A stretch of 64,000 nt of DNA from Ooceraea biroi (GCF_003672135.1 NC_039515.1:2108001-2172000); one strand, 5' to 3'; shown: positions 38,030 to 49,916, counted from the stretch's first letter. The notes: generated by a model not told the origin, from the letters alone. Translations and numbers: made by a program.

Positions 38030-38821
38030 ATGTGTTGTTCGAAGAAGCTCGTGTGCTACTTAACTATCGGTTTACGTAAGTAAAAATTTCATTAATATTT
38101 AGGGAAGGAAACGCGTGAGAGAAATCCACCTCTGCTGCGGTGATGAGGTGTTACATTTTTTTATGTCATTGTACATCGTAAAAATCATCACCCGATTAAG
38201 GATAATCATGTAATGTAGAATTTTATTGATCGAATAAAACTGATTAATCGAATAAAATTTTAATAATTATTCCTGCTACCAGGACATTGCAATATGATAC
38301 AATTAATTATGAATATTGAAAAATTGAACACCATACATTCACAACGTTGCACGCGATTATAGCATGTAAGGTACAGTGCGTTGTGCAAAAAAATCGATTT
38401 GTAACGATTTGTCTCTTTCGTTCTTTAAACAACTTCGAGCAGTTCTGATGGGGATATTCCTGGAAGAAGTCGAGGCGAGGCGCAAAATTCTGAGAGGCCG
38501 GAAAACGATAACCAGACGTTATTACAGTAAGTTAAGAACACAAGTATTATAAGGGATACAGTATCATACGAGAATAAAGTTATTATACAGGCAACACGCG
38601 ATACAATATGCAAACGAAAGATCTGAATGTACGGTCATTCATCGAATCATTTTTTTTTAGGAGGTACGGCCATTCCAGCCTGGGCTATAGTGGTTCTGAC
38701 AGGCGTCGGCATGCTATTGCTCGGTGGCGGTCTTTATGCCGCGCTGCAAAAGTTCGTGGTTGACGCTGCCGATACCGGAGAGAGTCATTCCTATCAACCA
38801 GCACTACAGATTGAAAGTTGA
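38030..38821 (+). CDS. Small two-membrane-segment protein (96 aa), function unknown
   Basis: Three short exons, 38030-38075, 38443-38526 and 38661-38821, all split at phase 1, join to a 96-aa protein. It has a first hydrophobic segment near the N-terminus (LVCYLTIGLLLMGIF), a basic loop (EVEARRKILRGRKTITRRYY) and a second one (IPAWAIVVLTGVGMLLLGGG) followed by YAALQKFVV and a polar tail. The splice signals are strong at both donors (GTTTAC then GTAAGT; TTACA then GTAAGT), and exon 3 follows a poly-T acceptor. The exon 2 acceptor could be shifted 3 nt (GAG/CAG), changing one residue. I do not recognise the family. Positive residues between the segments suggest a cytosolic loop. It converges with U2AF. 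Confidence 0.7.
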
Positions 38822-39358
38822 ATTCCCGGTTTCCCCAAGTACATCGCAAAAAACATTCGTCACTTATCACTACACTGAAGAATCTACATCGTAAATTATG
38901 TAACGCAGAATTTCATAAAGAGAACATGTTTTTGTAAAAACACAGTGACGTTGCGTTCTCGTTTTATTGTGTCCACCTAATTATCCTGATTCCACACAAT
39001 CCTTTAATAGATCACCTAATTTTCTAGTAAAGTAATATCAAATGTGTTCGATATCTCGTCGTCGACTTTATATTAACGATCGAATATGTTTTATTAATCA
39101 TTTTTTTTGTTTTTTTGTTATAGGGTTTATCTCACGTTTGCCAAAAGCGGATTCGAACATACGCGTTCGACGAATTATCAAGTGAGTTAATAATTCACGT
39201 TTAGATTATAAATTCACATATACATTATGTAATATATATATATATATATATGCATATATATATACATACATATATATACGTATATATGTATACGCATATG
39301 TGTATATATATGTATATATAAATATGATAAATGGTATGAAAAGAGAAGTCAGTATAGC
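38822..39358. other. Convergent 3' region with TA-rich microsatellite
   Basis: 3' UTRs of the small membrane gene and of U2AF meet here. An interrupted TA/ATAC-type repeat occupies about 39229-39322. No gene was seen. Confidence 0.6.
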
Positions 39359-42300
39359 TTAGAATTCTCTACGGTGATACTTGTCAGGATCAAAGTACGA
39401 CGTGACTACAACACGATTGTTGAACTTCCGTCCTGTGAGGGTCTGCTGTGCCTTTTGGCAGTCAATCACGCTATTGAATTCGACAAATACCTGCAACAGA
39501 GAAAAACAGAGTAGATTGATGAAATTGACATATGCGGGAGCATTGTGTTAGCATAGCTTTGTGAAACATACCTTGCCGCATCCAGGTACATCGACACCCT
39601 CGATAGGTCTCGGAATTTCTACAGACCGTACCACACCGTATTTGTTGCATTCCTCTTTAATGTCCTCGAGGATATCCTCGTACTCCTCCTCCTCCATCAA
39701 TTCTTCTGGCGTGACCATATTGAGTAAACAGAGCACCTGAAAGACATTACACGGTTGCAGTAAATTGCATTCTAAAATTACAATTTTGATTTCGCTTGGT
39801 TCAATGGGAGTACTTACTTCAGTAGCAGGTCCGCTGGTGCCGACCATCGACAATCCAGGCACTTGAATTTGTACTGGAGCTTGTGCGCCTATCATGGGAT
39901 TCTTGGCGCCCACGCTAGCGCGTTGCACAATTAATTTCTTGTCACCAAGCTGCATACCATTCAATCCGGCTATTGCCTGGTCAGTCATCGAGACGTCTAC
40001 ATATTCACAGAACGCATATCCCTTGGAAAGACCGGTCGCCGAGTCCTTCACTAGATTGAACGCTCTTAGCTGTCCAAAGCTCATCAGTAGCTCTTTCACC
40101 TGTATCATAGTAAACACGTTACTTCCTCGCTCGCATGGCGCGATCATCGATTCTACGAGGTATAGACTATGCAACTCTAATTAGTCGCAAATTCAATGAA
40201 AATAAAAATTGTCAAAGTCAAAGACAAAAAAGTTGATGTAAAAAATAATTATCAAGGAATTTTTTCTATGTATATAAATGTTTCACATTTATGAAATTAT
40301 TAAATTTGACAATTTTACCTCAGAATACATTATTAAAAACAGATTCAATTCTTCATTTATTATGATATTATTGAGTATATTATGATAAATATCAAGTAGA
40401 ATTTAAGAAGAGAAAGTTGCATCATCTAAATGCGAAGAAAGTTATATACGTATGCATAGATATGCCTGTATCTGTTAATCAGTTTTTCCTGGGTAGCGAT
40501 TCCTTACACATCGCCTTCATCCCCAACGAAACGACAACTTCCGTTGCGCTCCGGCATCATTCCTTACATCATCGTTCGTTTCGAACACCAATCTTCGACC
40601 TTGTTACTCATATTTCTCAATATAACAAATCGTTAGGATCTACTTACGTACATCCAGGGACCAAGGGACTGAAAACTCAAGACTTTCGATAACAGCATGT
40701 TGCCTCCGCGTCTTAAAGGACTCAATTTTTGTTCTCTGGCTGGCAAAACTGACTCTACATTGCATAGCTACAGAGATCGTTCAGCGATTGTGCGAGCAAC
40801 ATGCTTTTATTGATATAAAACTGTCGAGAGGACGCACCATTAGTACAGGAGAACCGAGGACACGTCGAGGAAGGGGCTAGAAAATCGTCGCATAAACCCA
40901 ATGTACGAAGGCATGAGAATGGTATAAGTACTTGCCTCGAGGGACTGGGCTAGCCTCTCTCCAGGCAGTGTGGTATTTTGTCATGTTCGGTAGTAGTAGT
41001 AGTAGTGGTAGAAGTAGTGGTAGAAGTAGTGGTAGTGGTAAGCGAATGCTTTTGATCGGCACGACCCTAAGCTAAGAAATGGGGAGAAAGGGCACTGGTA
41101 TCAGTCCACAGTTTACTATATAATTAACGAGACGTTCATATGTTTCTTTTTTTTTACTCTCTTACGAAATTTCGTAGTTCCATTTGTGAGAAAAAATATC
41201 GTTATATTTTTACTTCTTAATATAATCCAATGCAATTGCCGTCTCTTTTTTTTGTTTAGTTTCCGTTTTTTCTTTGCGTTTTCGTATTTTTTCTTTTTCT
41301 TTTTTTTGCGTAAGTTTTCAATATATATATTTGAAGATCATTCTTTCGCGAACCTGTAAATGTAACAAGGCACAAGACGAGACGTGCTGTAAAGCCTGAA
41401 AAGCCTGTAAAAAGAACAGCTGCAAAAAGGGAAAGATTCCTGAAAAGAATGTAATGCCGGAGAACTTGGAGCTGTTACCAGATGCACATAAAATTATGTG
41501 TCGACCCTGTAATCCCAAAAAGAAAGGAAAGAAAAAAAAATATTTTCTGCTACACATAAAAACGTTGATTCTTATGCTTTTCCCGTAGACCTAAAAAGGA
41601 TCCTTTTTTGCAACATCGTATACCGTTGCTGCACGAAAGCACGACGACTCTGTAAAGGTACCTCAAACTGGAAATGCTCAAGAAATGCAAATAGCTTCGA
41701 AAGAGCTCTTTTATCCATACGAATGACGTCACATGTGTATCTCTATCCTATTTATTTCTGTGGTTGCAATCATACGGATTAAATGAACACGAATGATCGG
41801 AACGGACTTTCCCCCACCCACCCGTTTTCCGTCAGCTTTCCTAAAAGAGATTGCCTAATGTTTTTTTTTTTCTTTTAAAGATTCTTATCTTCGTGATGGA
41901 CTGGGTCCGCGATGTGCCTAGAAAGAACTGCAGGAAGGAAGAGGATGACGATCGATGACTGCGTGCCACCTAAATGCTGTAACGCCGCTAATGTTCCCTA
42001 ACTAAGCAACGTATGACGCGTCGAAACGGTAACGAGATACAATGCAGAAGATTCTCCGTGGCGAAACGAGAGGCGCATCGTCCACGTGCGTACAAAAAGG
42101 AAAAAAAAAGAACACCATCACCGCGGGAAGCACACACCTCTACCTAATGAGGAACCTAACCGACGCCGGAATCCGGATGGAAACACATACATACCTCTGT
42201 TGAGCTCGGCTAAGACGAGGATTCCTGGTGGTGTGTACGTTTACGTGTGAGAGTGCACTCACCGCTAAATCGCTAAATACCTATATTATAATTTAATCCT

Positions 42301-44107
42301 TCCTGAGAGTAACTTATGGCGCAGAGGTTTAACGTGCATACTGCGATCGAACGTGTCCCAATGCGTTGCACGCTAATCCTGTGCGACGTCGCAATGCAAT
42401 TGTTCGTCATTCATTGAAGCCATTCGTTGCGCTCTTTTCGACAAAGACAAGAAACTCATGTCACATCGGACACAACGCGCAATGCGCAGAGACTAATGCG
42501 GCTTATCGGACTGTAGGCATCAATGAGGAAGAACTGCATCCAAAAGTGCAATAAATAAGATTACTTGATGGATTTGCCGGCATACCTGCTCCTCATTCAA
42601 ATAATTTGGTAAACCACCAATGAAGATCTTATGCGGCGAATCTACAAAATAACACATGAGATTAAGGTGAGATCAACGAGGCTTGTGCTATTGAGATATA
42701 CCGTTTAGAAAAGGAAAATGTAAAAGTATGTTTAAAACATACCAGGAACCGTACCTGGCACGTTCATGCTTGGATTATCGGTCATCCCTGGCATCGGCTG
42801 GTAGTCGTGGGGCCTCCGTATCTTCAAACTCTGTCCTTTGAAATTTATGCCATCGAATGCCATTGCTTGCGTAGTTTCGTCTATTGATCGAAACTGTATT
42901 CAAGAAAAAACAAAATTAATTAAAGGGCGTCACCATCGTCTTATAAGAATCATCAGTGAGTGTAACTTGCGTAAAGTACACAACACTTCTACACATCATT
43001 AATGTATATGTGAAACAGTATAAAAAGATTATTTCTTTTGTAATAAGTTATACCTCTAAGAATGCAAAATTTTTGTCTAAATTAATTTGACACGCCAATA
43101 CGGGGTTTCCGGCTGCTTGCGCGAGTCCAGACAGATGCATTTGCTGATTGAAGAACTCCATCATTTCCTCCTCAGTAACGCCGAATGGAATGTTCCCTAC
43201 ATAAAGTCTTCTCGCTTGACGAGTTATAGTGCTACCGACTACGGGTACAGCTGCCTGTGGGGTGTCCGCTACGATATTCGCAGGTATCTGTCCAGCAGCT
43301 TGCATAGCCTTATACTGTGCAGATGAATATATGTAATTTTAATGCTCGGCACAATTATATGAAACAGTCAAAGGCTGCGTTCAAAAGTATACCCTCACCT
43401 GCAAAGGAGTAATATGTTCGAAACCTGGCGGTGGCACGTCCCAATACAAGGACGGCTTTCTTCTTCTGGAACTACGGCCTTTCTTCGGCGAGTTACTCCG
43501 CTTCCTGTCTCTGCGTTCCTTGGAACGGGAACGCGACCGCTTCCTGCGATCCCTGCTACGTGACCGGTGTCTCCTGTCGCGATCCCTGTCTCGTTCTCTG
43601 TCCTTATCGCGATCCTGCCTGTCGCGATCTAAATTGAAAAATAAAAAGAACAATCGGAGCATGAATAATAACTATCTAAATAATTACGCAATGCAGGGAA
43701 ATACGTGCAATTAAAATCGCTACATTAATTACACAGTAATTACAATGTATTGCTCCAGATTGCAACGTTTGAACGGCAGTTAATGGAACTAGTGAATCCA
43801 GGAGTAGTAGCATATCATTATTGAGCAACAGCTATTTCTTTTATTTCAAATCGCGCGAGTTTGTCGATAACATAAGGAAACGCTTATGTGGATCTACAAA
43901 GTCGCAGAACCTGGTTGTTTCGTAACATCAATCGAGAGCACCCCTCCTTCAAATTGTATTTACTAGCCTTCGTAAAGTCCGGCCATTACATTCGTACAGA
44001 TCTGGCTAGCCAGCTAAACATTTGTACGTCGAGGCAATGGAAGGAGCGATAAAACAAGCGTCGCCAAATTCGCCAGATTACTCACCCCCGTTAAAATCCT
44101 CGCCCAT
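39359..44107 (-). CDS. U2af50: Splicing factor U2AF large subunit (U2AF50/U2AF65)
   Basis: It binds the polypyrimidine tract and recruits U2 snRNP in 3' splice-site recognition. Eight coding exons give 432 aa: 44107-44086, 43628-43399, 43314-43054, 42893-42743, 42641-42586, 40099-39818, 39736-39572 and 39490-39359. Residues 8-60 are the Arg/Asp and RS domain. SLYWDVPPPGFEHITPLQ is the small-subunit-binding segment with its key Trp. RRM1 begins RRLYVGNIPFGV (about 118-197), RRM2 HKIFIGGLPNYL (about 226-305), and the C-terminal UHM spans about 335-430 (VLCLLNMV ... KVFVEFNSV). The protein ends HRREF. Intron 5 is large (about 2.5 kb, 42585-40100); others are short. Exon 4 has two in-phase donors 12 nt apart. 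Length agrees with the fly protein (416 aa). Confidence 0.97.
40985..41040 (+). repeat. AGT/GGT trinucleotide repeat
   Basis: An imperfect GTA/GTG repeat within the long U2AF intron 5, of the form GTAGTAGTAGTAGTGGTAG. It is non-coding and could be polymorphic. Confidence 0.8.
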
Positions 44108-44835
44108 GCTGTACAAGCTACCTCACTACCGAAAATGCACGGCAGAATAACAATTAAAACTACGAACGTCAACCACAGCTAATAGATTTCTTCCCGAAAT
44201 GGCGTGCAAGTATATATAACCACAAAATACGAGAATCATTTATCACAAGATGGTCATCGTCGGAGGAAATAAGATCCTACTTTAGGGATTGTTTTCAAGT
44301 ATGTATGTACATTCGTGGTGCTGCCTGACTACCTTGATCTAGAGAATTTTATTTTGGACGAATACCATCAAGCGACATAGTTTCTAGTTACTTTCTTTTA
44401 GCCTCTAGTTCTTTTTACATAAAACCTAGCCGTAGATAAAAAAGGGAGTGTCTCGTTTGCCCACAGTGCAATTGCGCACATGGCGTAACTAGGCCAATCA
44501 AAGTGCTTAGTTTGGTTGGATTAGGGCGCCATGTGATACCTTCCCGATAAAAAATATGTAATATGTGAAATTGTCACGTAGTTTTTATTTCCAAAATTTA
44601 ATTGCGCAAATTATATCAATAAATGTTTTATATTGATATACTAAACAACACATTTACTCTTTCATTTTAACATCTCAAAAGCGATGACAATTTTTTAACA
44701 AAAATGTTTCTCATTTCTGTTATATTCTTTAAAAAGTAATAATGTATAAAATCATAAATCAGGTTAATAACTTTTTAATTATTATCTATAAGATATATAA
44801 TATAGGTTATCCATAAGATATATATAGAATTTTTA
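44108..44835. other. Region between short Sec8 gene and U2AF start
   Basis: About 0.7 kb of mostly AT-rich DNA between the stop of the Sec8-like gene and the U2AF start, both on the minus strand. It holds the U2AF promoter and 5' UTR. I searched it for further Sec8 exons by eye and found none. Confidence 0.5.
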
Positions 44836-44837
44836 TT
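44832..44837 (-). terminator. Poly(A) signal overlapping the Sec8-like stop
   Basis: On the minus strand AATAAA starts within the TAA stop region (GAATAATAAAA). If used, the 3' UTR would be only tens of bases long, supporting a genuine short transcript end. Confidence 0.4.
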
Positions 44838-45567
44838 ATTCTACTGTAGGTTCATGTGCTACGTTAGATAATATTAACGATTCCGGCTCTGTTAAAGGTA
44901 TGCGTCCACATGAGTCTGCCGATCTGAAAGTAATTAAACAGAAAATGTTTAATTAATATTTTAAACGTGTAAACACAGTAATGTTACTTGCAAGGTAACT
45001 TACACATCCTTTAAGAGATGTAAAACTTGCTTGTGCTCGATTCCTTCTAACCACAAGTTTAACAATTCTTCTCGTTTACACCTTAGCAATTGCTTACAGG
45101 CGTTCAGATTCTCTTTGACCGCATGAATCTTTTCCCGCGATGATGTAACCTTCTCGGATAGTGCACTGAATATCTAAAATAAAATATAACATACATATGA
45201 CACTGTGTGTGATGGCTTTTTATCAAGTACTGTATACACATCCATTTACTTGCATAACTTCCATAAGATCCTGATCGTGCGACGAGACTAATTCTTCCAG
45301 TCGTTGATCACTTCGTTTGTACTCTTTTTCCAATTTAGCCTTCTCCGTATCGCGCTGCTCGTTTGTCTCACTTGCTGACAGAGCACGAATTACCGAGATC
45401 AACAAACCGCTCTACAGGATACATTCGACACACAAATATTATTATTTTGACAAAGTCTATGACACATGTGACAACATTCCTGGATAATTGTAAATACTAG
45501 ATTTACTTGCCGTTTCTTTCGTTGGCTTGATTCCTCGCGGGGGTTTAATGGGAGGTGTCGTATTCAT
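44836..45567 (-). CDS. Sec8/EXOC4 N-terminal protein, apparently truncated (158 aa)
   Basis: Four coding exons, 45567-45511, 45411-45250, 45173-45004 and 44923-44836, join to 158 aa. The first 135 residues match the N-terminus of exocyst subunit Sec8: a PPIKPPRG start, SGLLISVIRALSAS, a coiled coil (KAKLEKEYKRSDQRLEELVS), KIHAVKENLNACKQLLRCKR and LWLEGIEHKQVLHLL. Normal Sec8 is about 950-1000 aa and continues from here. This gene instead splices to a short exon coding about 29 unrelated residues and a stop; AATAAA overlaps the stop. The first intron uses a GC donor (ACG then GCAAGT), since GT alternatives break frame. It could be a short isoform or a partial duplicate of the full gene elsewhere. 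Membrane tethering by exocyst would need the missing C-terminal rods. Confidence 0.85.
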
Positions 45568-45941
45568 TGTGTAATTGTAAACAACTAGAAAATGAACTCA
45601 ATTATTATCACGCTTCATATTGAAGTGGCATCAGTATTTAAACATTTAAATGACTCAAGTACCTTTACAGATTTAAATTACATTTACAGATTTTTAAATC
45701 TTCAATAATTATCGTATACATATACGTGAAATTCCATGGATTGATCGTCATGTTAGGTTAAGTTATCGTGGGCTTCTCGTTTTATTTAATGACGATGATT
45801 ACACATGGCTCTCATCTTTAAGCCACACGACACTTTAGTCCAAAATATGAGGATGATTATTGGCCTTGTTGTTGCCTTCGTTCCACATTAGTTCAATTAT
45901 AAGTTTAATTATAAAAGTTCAAAACATTAACAAATCTTACA

Positions 45942-46008
45942 TGAGCTTGCAATGTTTGATACTGATTGTTGCGGATCCTTTCAGCTACACCTTCTACACT
46001 TTTTATCT
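45942..46008 (-). other. Possible unassigned exon or micro-ORF
   Basis: On the minus strand a segment reads IKSVEGVAERIRNNQYQTLQ with an AG acceptor before it (ATATGCAG) and a GTAAGA donor after CAAGCTCAT. It can also start at an ATG (46013) and read through to a stop near 45910, as a 34-codon ORF. Its composition looks like protein while the surroundings are AT-rich. I could not connect it to either neighbour. Confidence 0.3.
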
Positions 46009-46050
46009 GCATATTGTATTTTCAATGTGATTTTTAAAGATATAATTAAC

Positions 46051-46727
46051 GAAATATTATATTGTAAGAATATAGAAATATACATAAAATTTATTCTGAG
46101 ATACTTAAAAAAATTAAGAAAGTAAAAATATCAAAAGCCATTATTTTTCATATTAATTTTACAGATTTTCATCACTGTTTCACTATAAAGTATATATACT
46201 AAAATTATAAAACAGACATATGTAAATTAATCATTTATTAAATTATACAATTACATACATGTACAATACAATTAACGAACGCAATTCGGAATATAATAAA
46301 AAGACGTGTATTAGCATTAAGAATGTTAGAATGCAGTTGCAAAACTTGTAGGCTTATAAAAAAGAAAACGAAAAAAACCTTTGTTGTGAAACAAAATTGA
46401 TGTTAAGCGCGTGGAATTGTCTAAAATTACTTTCTTAAACTAATTTATTGTTAACAATACAAAATATAAGTAGAATATGTATGAAAGCTGACAAGTAAAT
46501 TCACAAGTTTATTAAAAACAAAGTTAACGTGCAATTCAGTACATGATTAATCTCTACATATTTTTTTAAAATTTTATTATATATACTTTATATATACAGT
46601 GAAACAGTGATGAAAATCTGTAAAATTAGTATGAAAAATTAGACCTTTGACTTTTATTTTCTTAATTGTTTTAAGTATCACAGAATAAATTTTATTGTAT
46701 ATATATTCTTACAATACAATATTTCAG
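46051..46727. repeat. Large imperfect inverted repeat (foldback), arms about 165 bp
   Basis: The left arm (about 46051-46215) and right arm (about 46563-46727) are reverse complements with mismatches and small gaps. A 21-nt block GATTTTCATCACTGTTTCAC(T) and ATAAAATTTATTCTG-type blocks match between the arms. About 350 bp of unrelated AT-rich DNA separates them. The form fits a foldback element or a recent inverted duplication. Confidence 0.8.
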
Positions 46728-47291
46728 TTTTCAATACACTATATCGACTACGAATGATATATAATTGTATAATTTTATACAAAAATCATTTTATTCACCA
46801 TTTTCGCTCTCTCTTATACATCTGTGTGTGTGTGTGTGTAGGCACATGTTAATTATATACAAAATATATATATGCATTATATATACGTCAAGTTTTAACA
46901 TGAAGACCATATAAGAATCTGTATTCTTACAGTACTAAAAGAAAGAGTTATTAGATCTATTGTAACAAAACAACAATAAATGAATGTCTGCAATATATAT
47001 ACATATATTACATATATTGCAAATTATAAACCTGAATAAAGATAGAAAAAAAACTGAGTGGCATATTAACTACTATAAAATAAAACTATTATTTCTATAC
47101 AAGAAGCAGTAAATTAAAGAATATTGAGTCGTATAAATCGTTTAGGAATGTGCTCTGTCAACAAAATCATTTAATTATCTAGATTGCTTACAGTAGAAAA
47201 CAATTAACCCTTTAAACGATGAATATATATATATATTTTTTTCAGAAAAAAAAGAAAAAGGGGAAACAAAAGCAATAGGGCTTTCCTAAGT

Positions 47292-49803
47292 TTACATTTG
47301 CGGTAACTGATCGATCGGTGTGGCGAATCTGAAGTCTTCCGGGAAGAGCTGGCTCGCATGCGGATACATTAATTTGTACGACTGTCGGATTGTGACGTCC
47401 GCGACACCGGCGATGTCCCCAATCTCCTTTTGCGATCTCTTGTCCTCCGATGCCTGTGTAAGTTAAAATATTAATAAAACTGAAAATAAAATAATGTCCA
47501 TTGGCGCAGATCAAACGCGGTGGTTCGTTGTACGGTTTCGCATACCTGTGACGCCATGTAAATAGCTGCAGCGGCAACCGAAATGGGCGATCTTCCAGGT
47601 ACAATATCGATCTCCACCGCTTTCCTAGCAATATGTGTAGCGGCTCGTTGTACCATGTTGGGAAGACCGAGATTGGAACAAAATCTAGACATGAAGTCGC
47701 CGGTAGTAATAAGGTCCACGCTAGTTTCGAGGGCTTTGAGGATCAATTTGAAGCACCGGCCGATCTCCTTTTTGCTTATTTTGCTGACCGCACAGATTTC
47801 CTTGAACGTGCGTGGCACGCCTTCCTGGCGACAGGCGATGTACAAACACGCGGAAGCAATTGCGTCATTGGCACGACCCTTCAGATTTTTGCCGTCGTGT
47901 ACTTGCTTGAACAATGTGTTGGCTCTGTCCACAATTGTTTTCGGCAAATTGATGCGATCTGCCATAGCATTGATCTCGCGGAACGCATTGAGCAATGCTC
48001 TGTCAGAACTGCTCATCTGAAGGAATTATCTTCGTTAGATCTTTGTCCACAGACCAATAACTTCGCGATGAATATAAAGCTAAAACGTTTCATGTACTAA
48101 CTGTACGACGATTTTGATATTTAGCAGTTCCAAAGCCGTCGAAGGATGCAGCACCTGTTCCTGGTCCAATCATCGTGGACAGGTCTGCACCATTAAGAAG
48201 TGGATTCTCAGGACCACCGACACGAGATGGATCGATTCCTGATTTCTCGTTGCTAAATGTCCTCCATTCTGAACCCACGTCTATTACTCTGTGGCACAGA
48301 AGATAATTAGCATATATGATAGATATCGCTTTTGTGTATTAATATTGTGACTAACGTTGTATTTCTATTTCTACTTGAACTTACCTATCTCCCACAACTA
48401 ACCCACATTCTGAGCAAATTTGGTCTCCTGCTCTATAATCTTCTATAAGTGGAGCATCTGGATGTGCGTAGCAGCATACTTTGTCAGCAACATACCTGGC
48501 AATTTAAAAAATGGACATTTTGCAATCACATTACATGTCTAACTGCAATAATTTGAACAGAGATTTCTTGAACAGATAGGTCTACTATACAATCCTATGT
48601 CAACATCCTATGTAAATGTCAACAACTAAATTTTACATCTCGATCTCATTTCAAATTGTAAATATGATATGCCAATATACAAAGTCCGATAAAAAAAGTA
48701 CCAATTTAGAAGGAGAGCTTACTTGATATAATTGATGCTTTGGGTGAAGCAAATTTAAAAGTTAAAAAATAATAAATTCGCCCTAGTGTGTCAGAATACT
48801 ACACCTACCACTTCAACATGTGAGTTGTGTTCTCATTTGGCAAGTCTTTTGGATATTTCCTGTTATCCGCTCACCACTGTCTACTAATTCAGTTTACACT
48901 GATTCAGTTTATATTTTATGTATCAATCAGAATCCAAGAAATAGTGACGAATAGATAACAGAAAAGGTCCAGTTAGAAGCTCTGTGAAGTTGGCACCCCA
49001 AAATGAGAATTTTAAAACACTTAAAATGGTGTCCAATTGGTCCATACATAATCGTGTTTTGTCCACCTTGCAAAAAAAAGAATTGAAGAAATTTTATCAT
49101 GTGCACTCTCCTAAATGCGTTGTCTTTTAAAATTATATATAGATTCTGATTGTCCACCATTTTTTCCACCAATGTCCACCAATTTCTTCTATTCTTTTTT
49201 TTATTCTTACTTTTTTTGCAAGGTGGACAAAACACGATTATGTATGGACAAATGTGGACAAATGGACAATCCGAATGCCATTTCAAGTGTTTAAAAATTC
49301 TCATTTCGGGGTGACAACTTCACAGAGCTCAGGTTAGATTAGATTTAAAATTAAGGTAGATTTAAAATAGCAAAATATCAAAAGTGACAGGCAGATAATA
49401 GGAAAGATCTAGTCTTTTCACTTAACATTTCAAAATTTTATGTCATTATTTGGAAAATGGTACACGACTTTTTATTAAACTCAAATCACTATCACTTCAT
49501 GAGCGTTAGTATCTTCATTACCAGACACTCTGTATAAAGCAGTAGTGCTTGTTTTGGATCAGTCCAGTTAAGAGGCTTTTAAAACTCGACCTTGTCACAT
49601 TTAATATATTACCATGTTGATTAAGATTACGTCTCTCATGCAATAAATAAATATCATGGAACTGCACGCCATTTTAACCTTTACTTCAACTACATTGATA
49701 ACACACTATTCGTGCACTGATTGCAGTTTCAATATTTGTATAATCCACTCTTTTCCCCTCTAGTATCAAAATTTTGCGAAGCTTACCGTGACGAGCTAGC
49801 CAT
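47292..49803 (-). CDS. TfIIB: Transcription initiation factor IIB (TFIIB)
   Basis: The basal factor bridging TBP-promoter DNA and RNA polymerase II. Five coding exons give 315 aa, the same length as in fly: 49803-49787, 48495-48385, 48288-48102, 48016-47546 and 47453-47292. Exon 1 is only 17 nt (MASSSR) with a GTAAGC donor, found by phase and by the family start. The zinc ribbon uses Cys14, His17, Cys33 and Cys36, followed by the B-reader/linker (RVIDVGSEWRTF, GPGTGAASFDGFG, NRRT). Two cyclin repeats follow: first with IASACLYIACRQEGVPRTFK, second with SPISVAAAAIYMASQ and GVADVTIRQSYKL. Ends LPQM. Intron 1 (about 1.3 kb) hosts a MITE-like inverted repeat. The gene is head-to-head with CNOT1. 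Confidence 0.97.
48978..49329. mobile_element. MITE-like element with about 100-bp terminal inverted repeats
   Basis: The left arm starts AGCTCTGTGAAGTTGGCACC and the right arm ends with its reverse complement (CAACTTCACAGAGCT). The arms match along about 100 bp up to a CCACCTTGCAAAAAAA block, with small indels. The internal part is about 130 bp and non-coding. It lies inside TFIIB intron 1. No clear target-site duplication is visible next to the ends. Confidence 0.8.
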
Positions 49804-49916
49804 ATTTTCGCGTTCACGTGCTGCGCAACACTGTTACAGAGTACAATCCTACACCCTATGATCACCACAATCAAGCAACAAAATGAAACGAGAAAGCACT
49901 GTTACTGCTTGCAGAG

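Larger units (their letters stand above)
45568..47291. other. AT-rich region between TFIIB and Sec8-like gene
   Basis: This contains the TFIIB 3' UTR, a large inverted repeat (46051-46727, annotated separately), a GT microsatellite near 46825-46841, TA runs, and a possible unassigned exon at 46008-45942 (minus). No complete gene was recognised. Confidence 0.5.

Noticed and set aside
40417..42554. Several 60-90-codon ORFs inside U2AF intron 5
   Set aside because: Scattered, short, AT-biased and without homology. Taken as intron noise.
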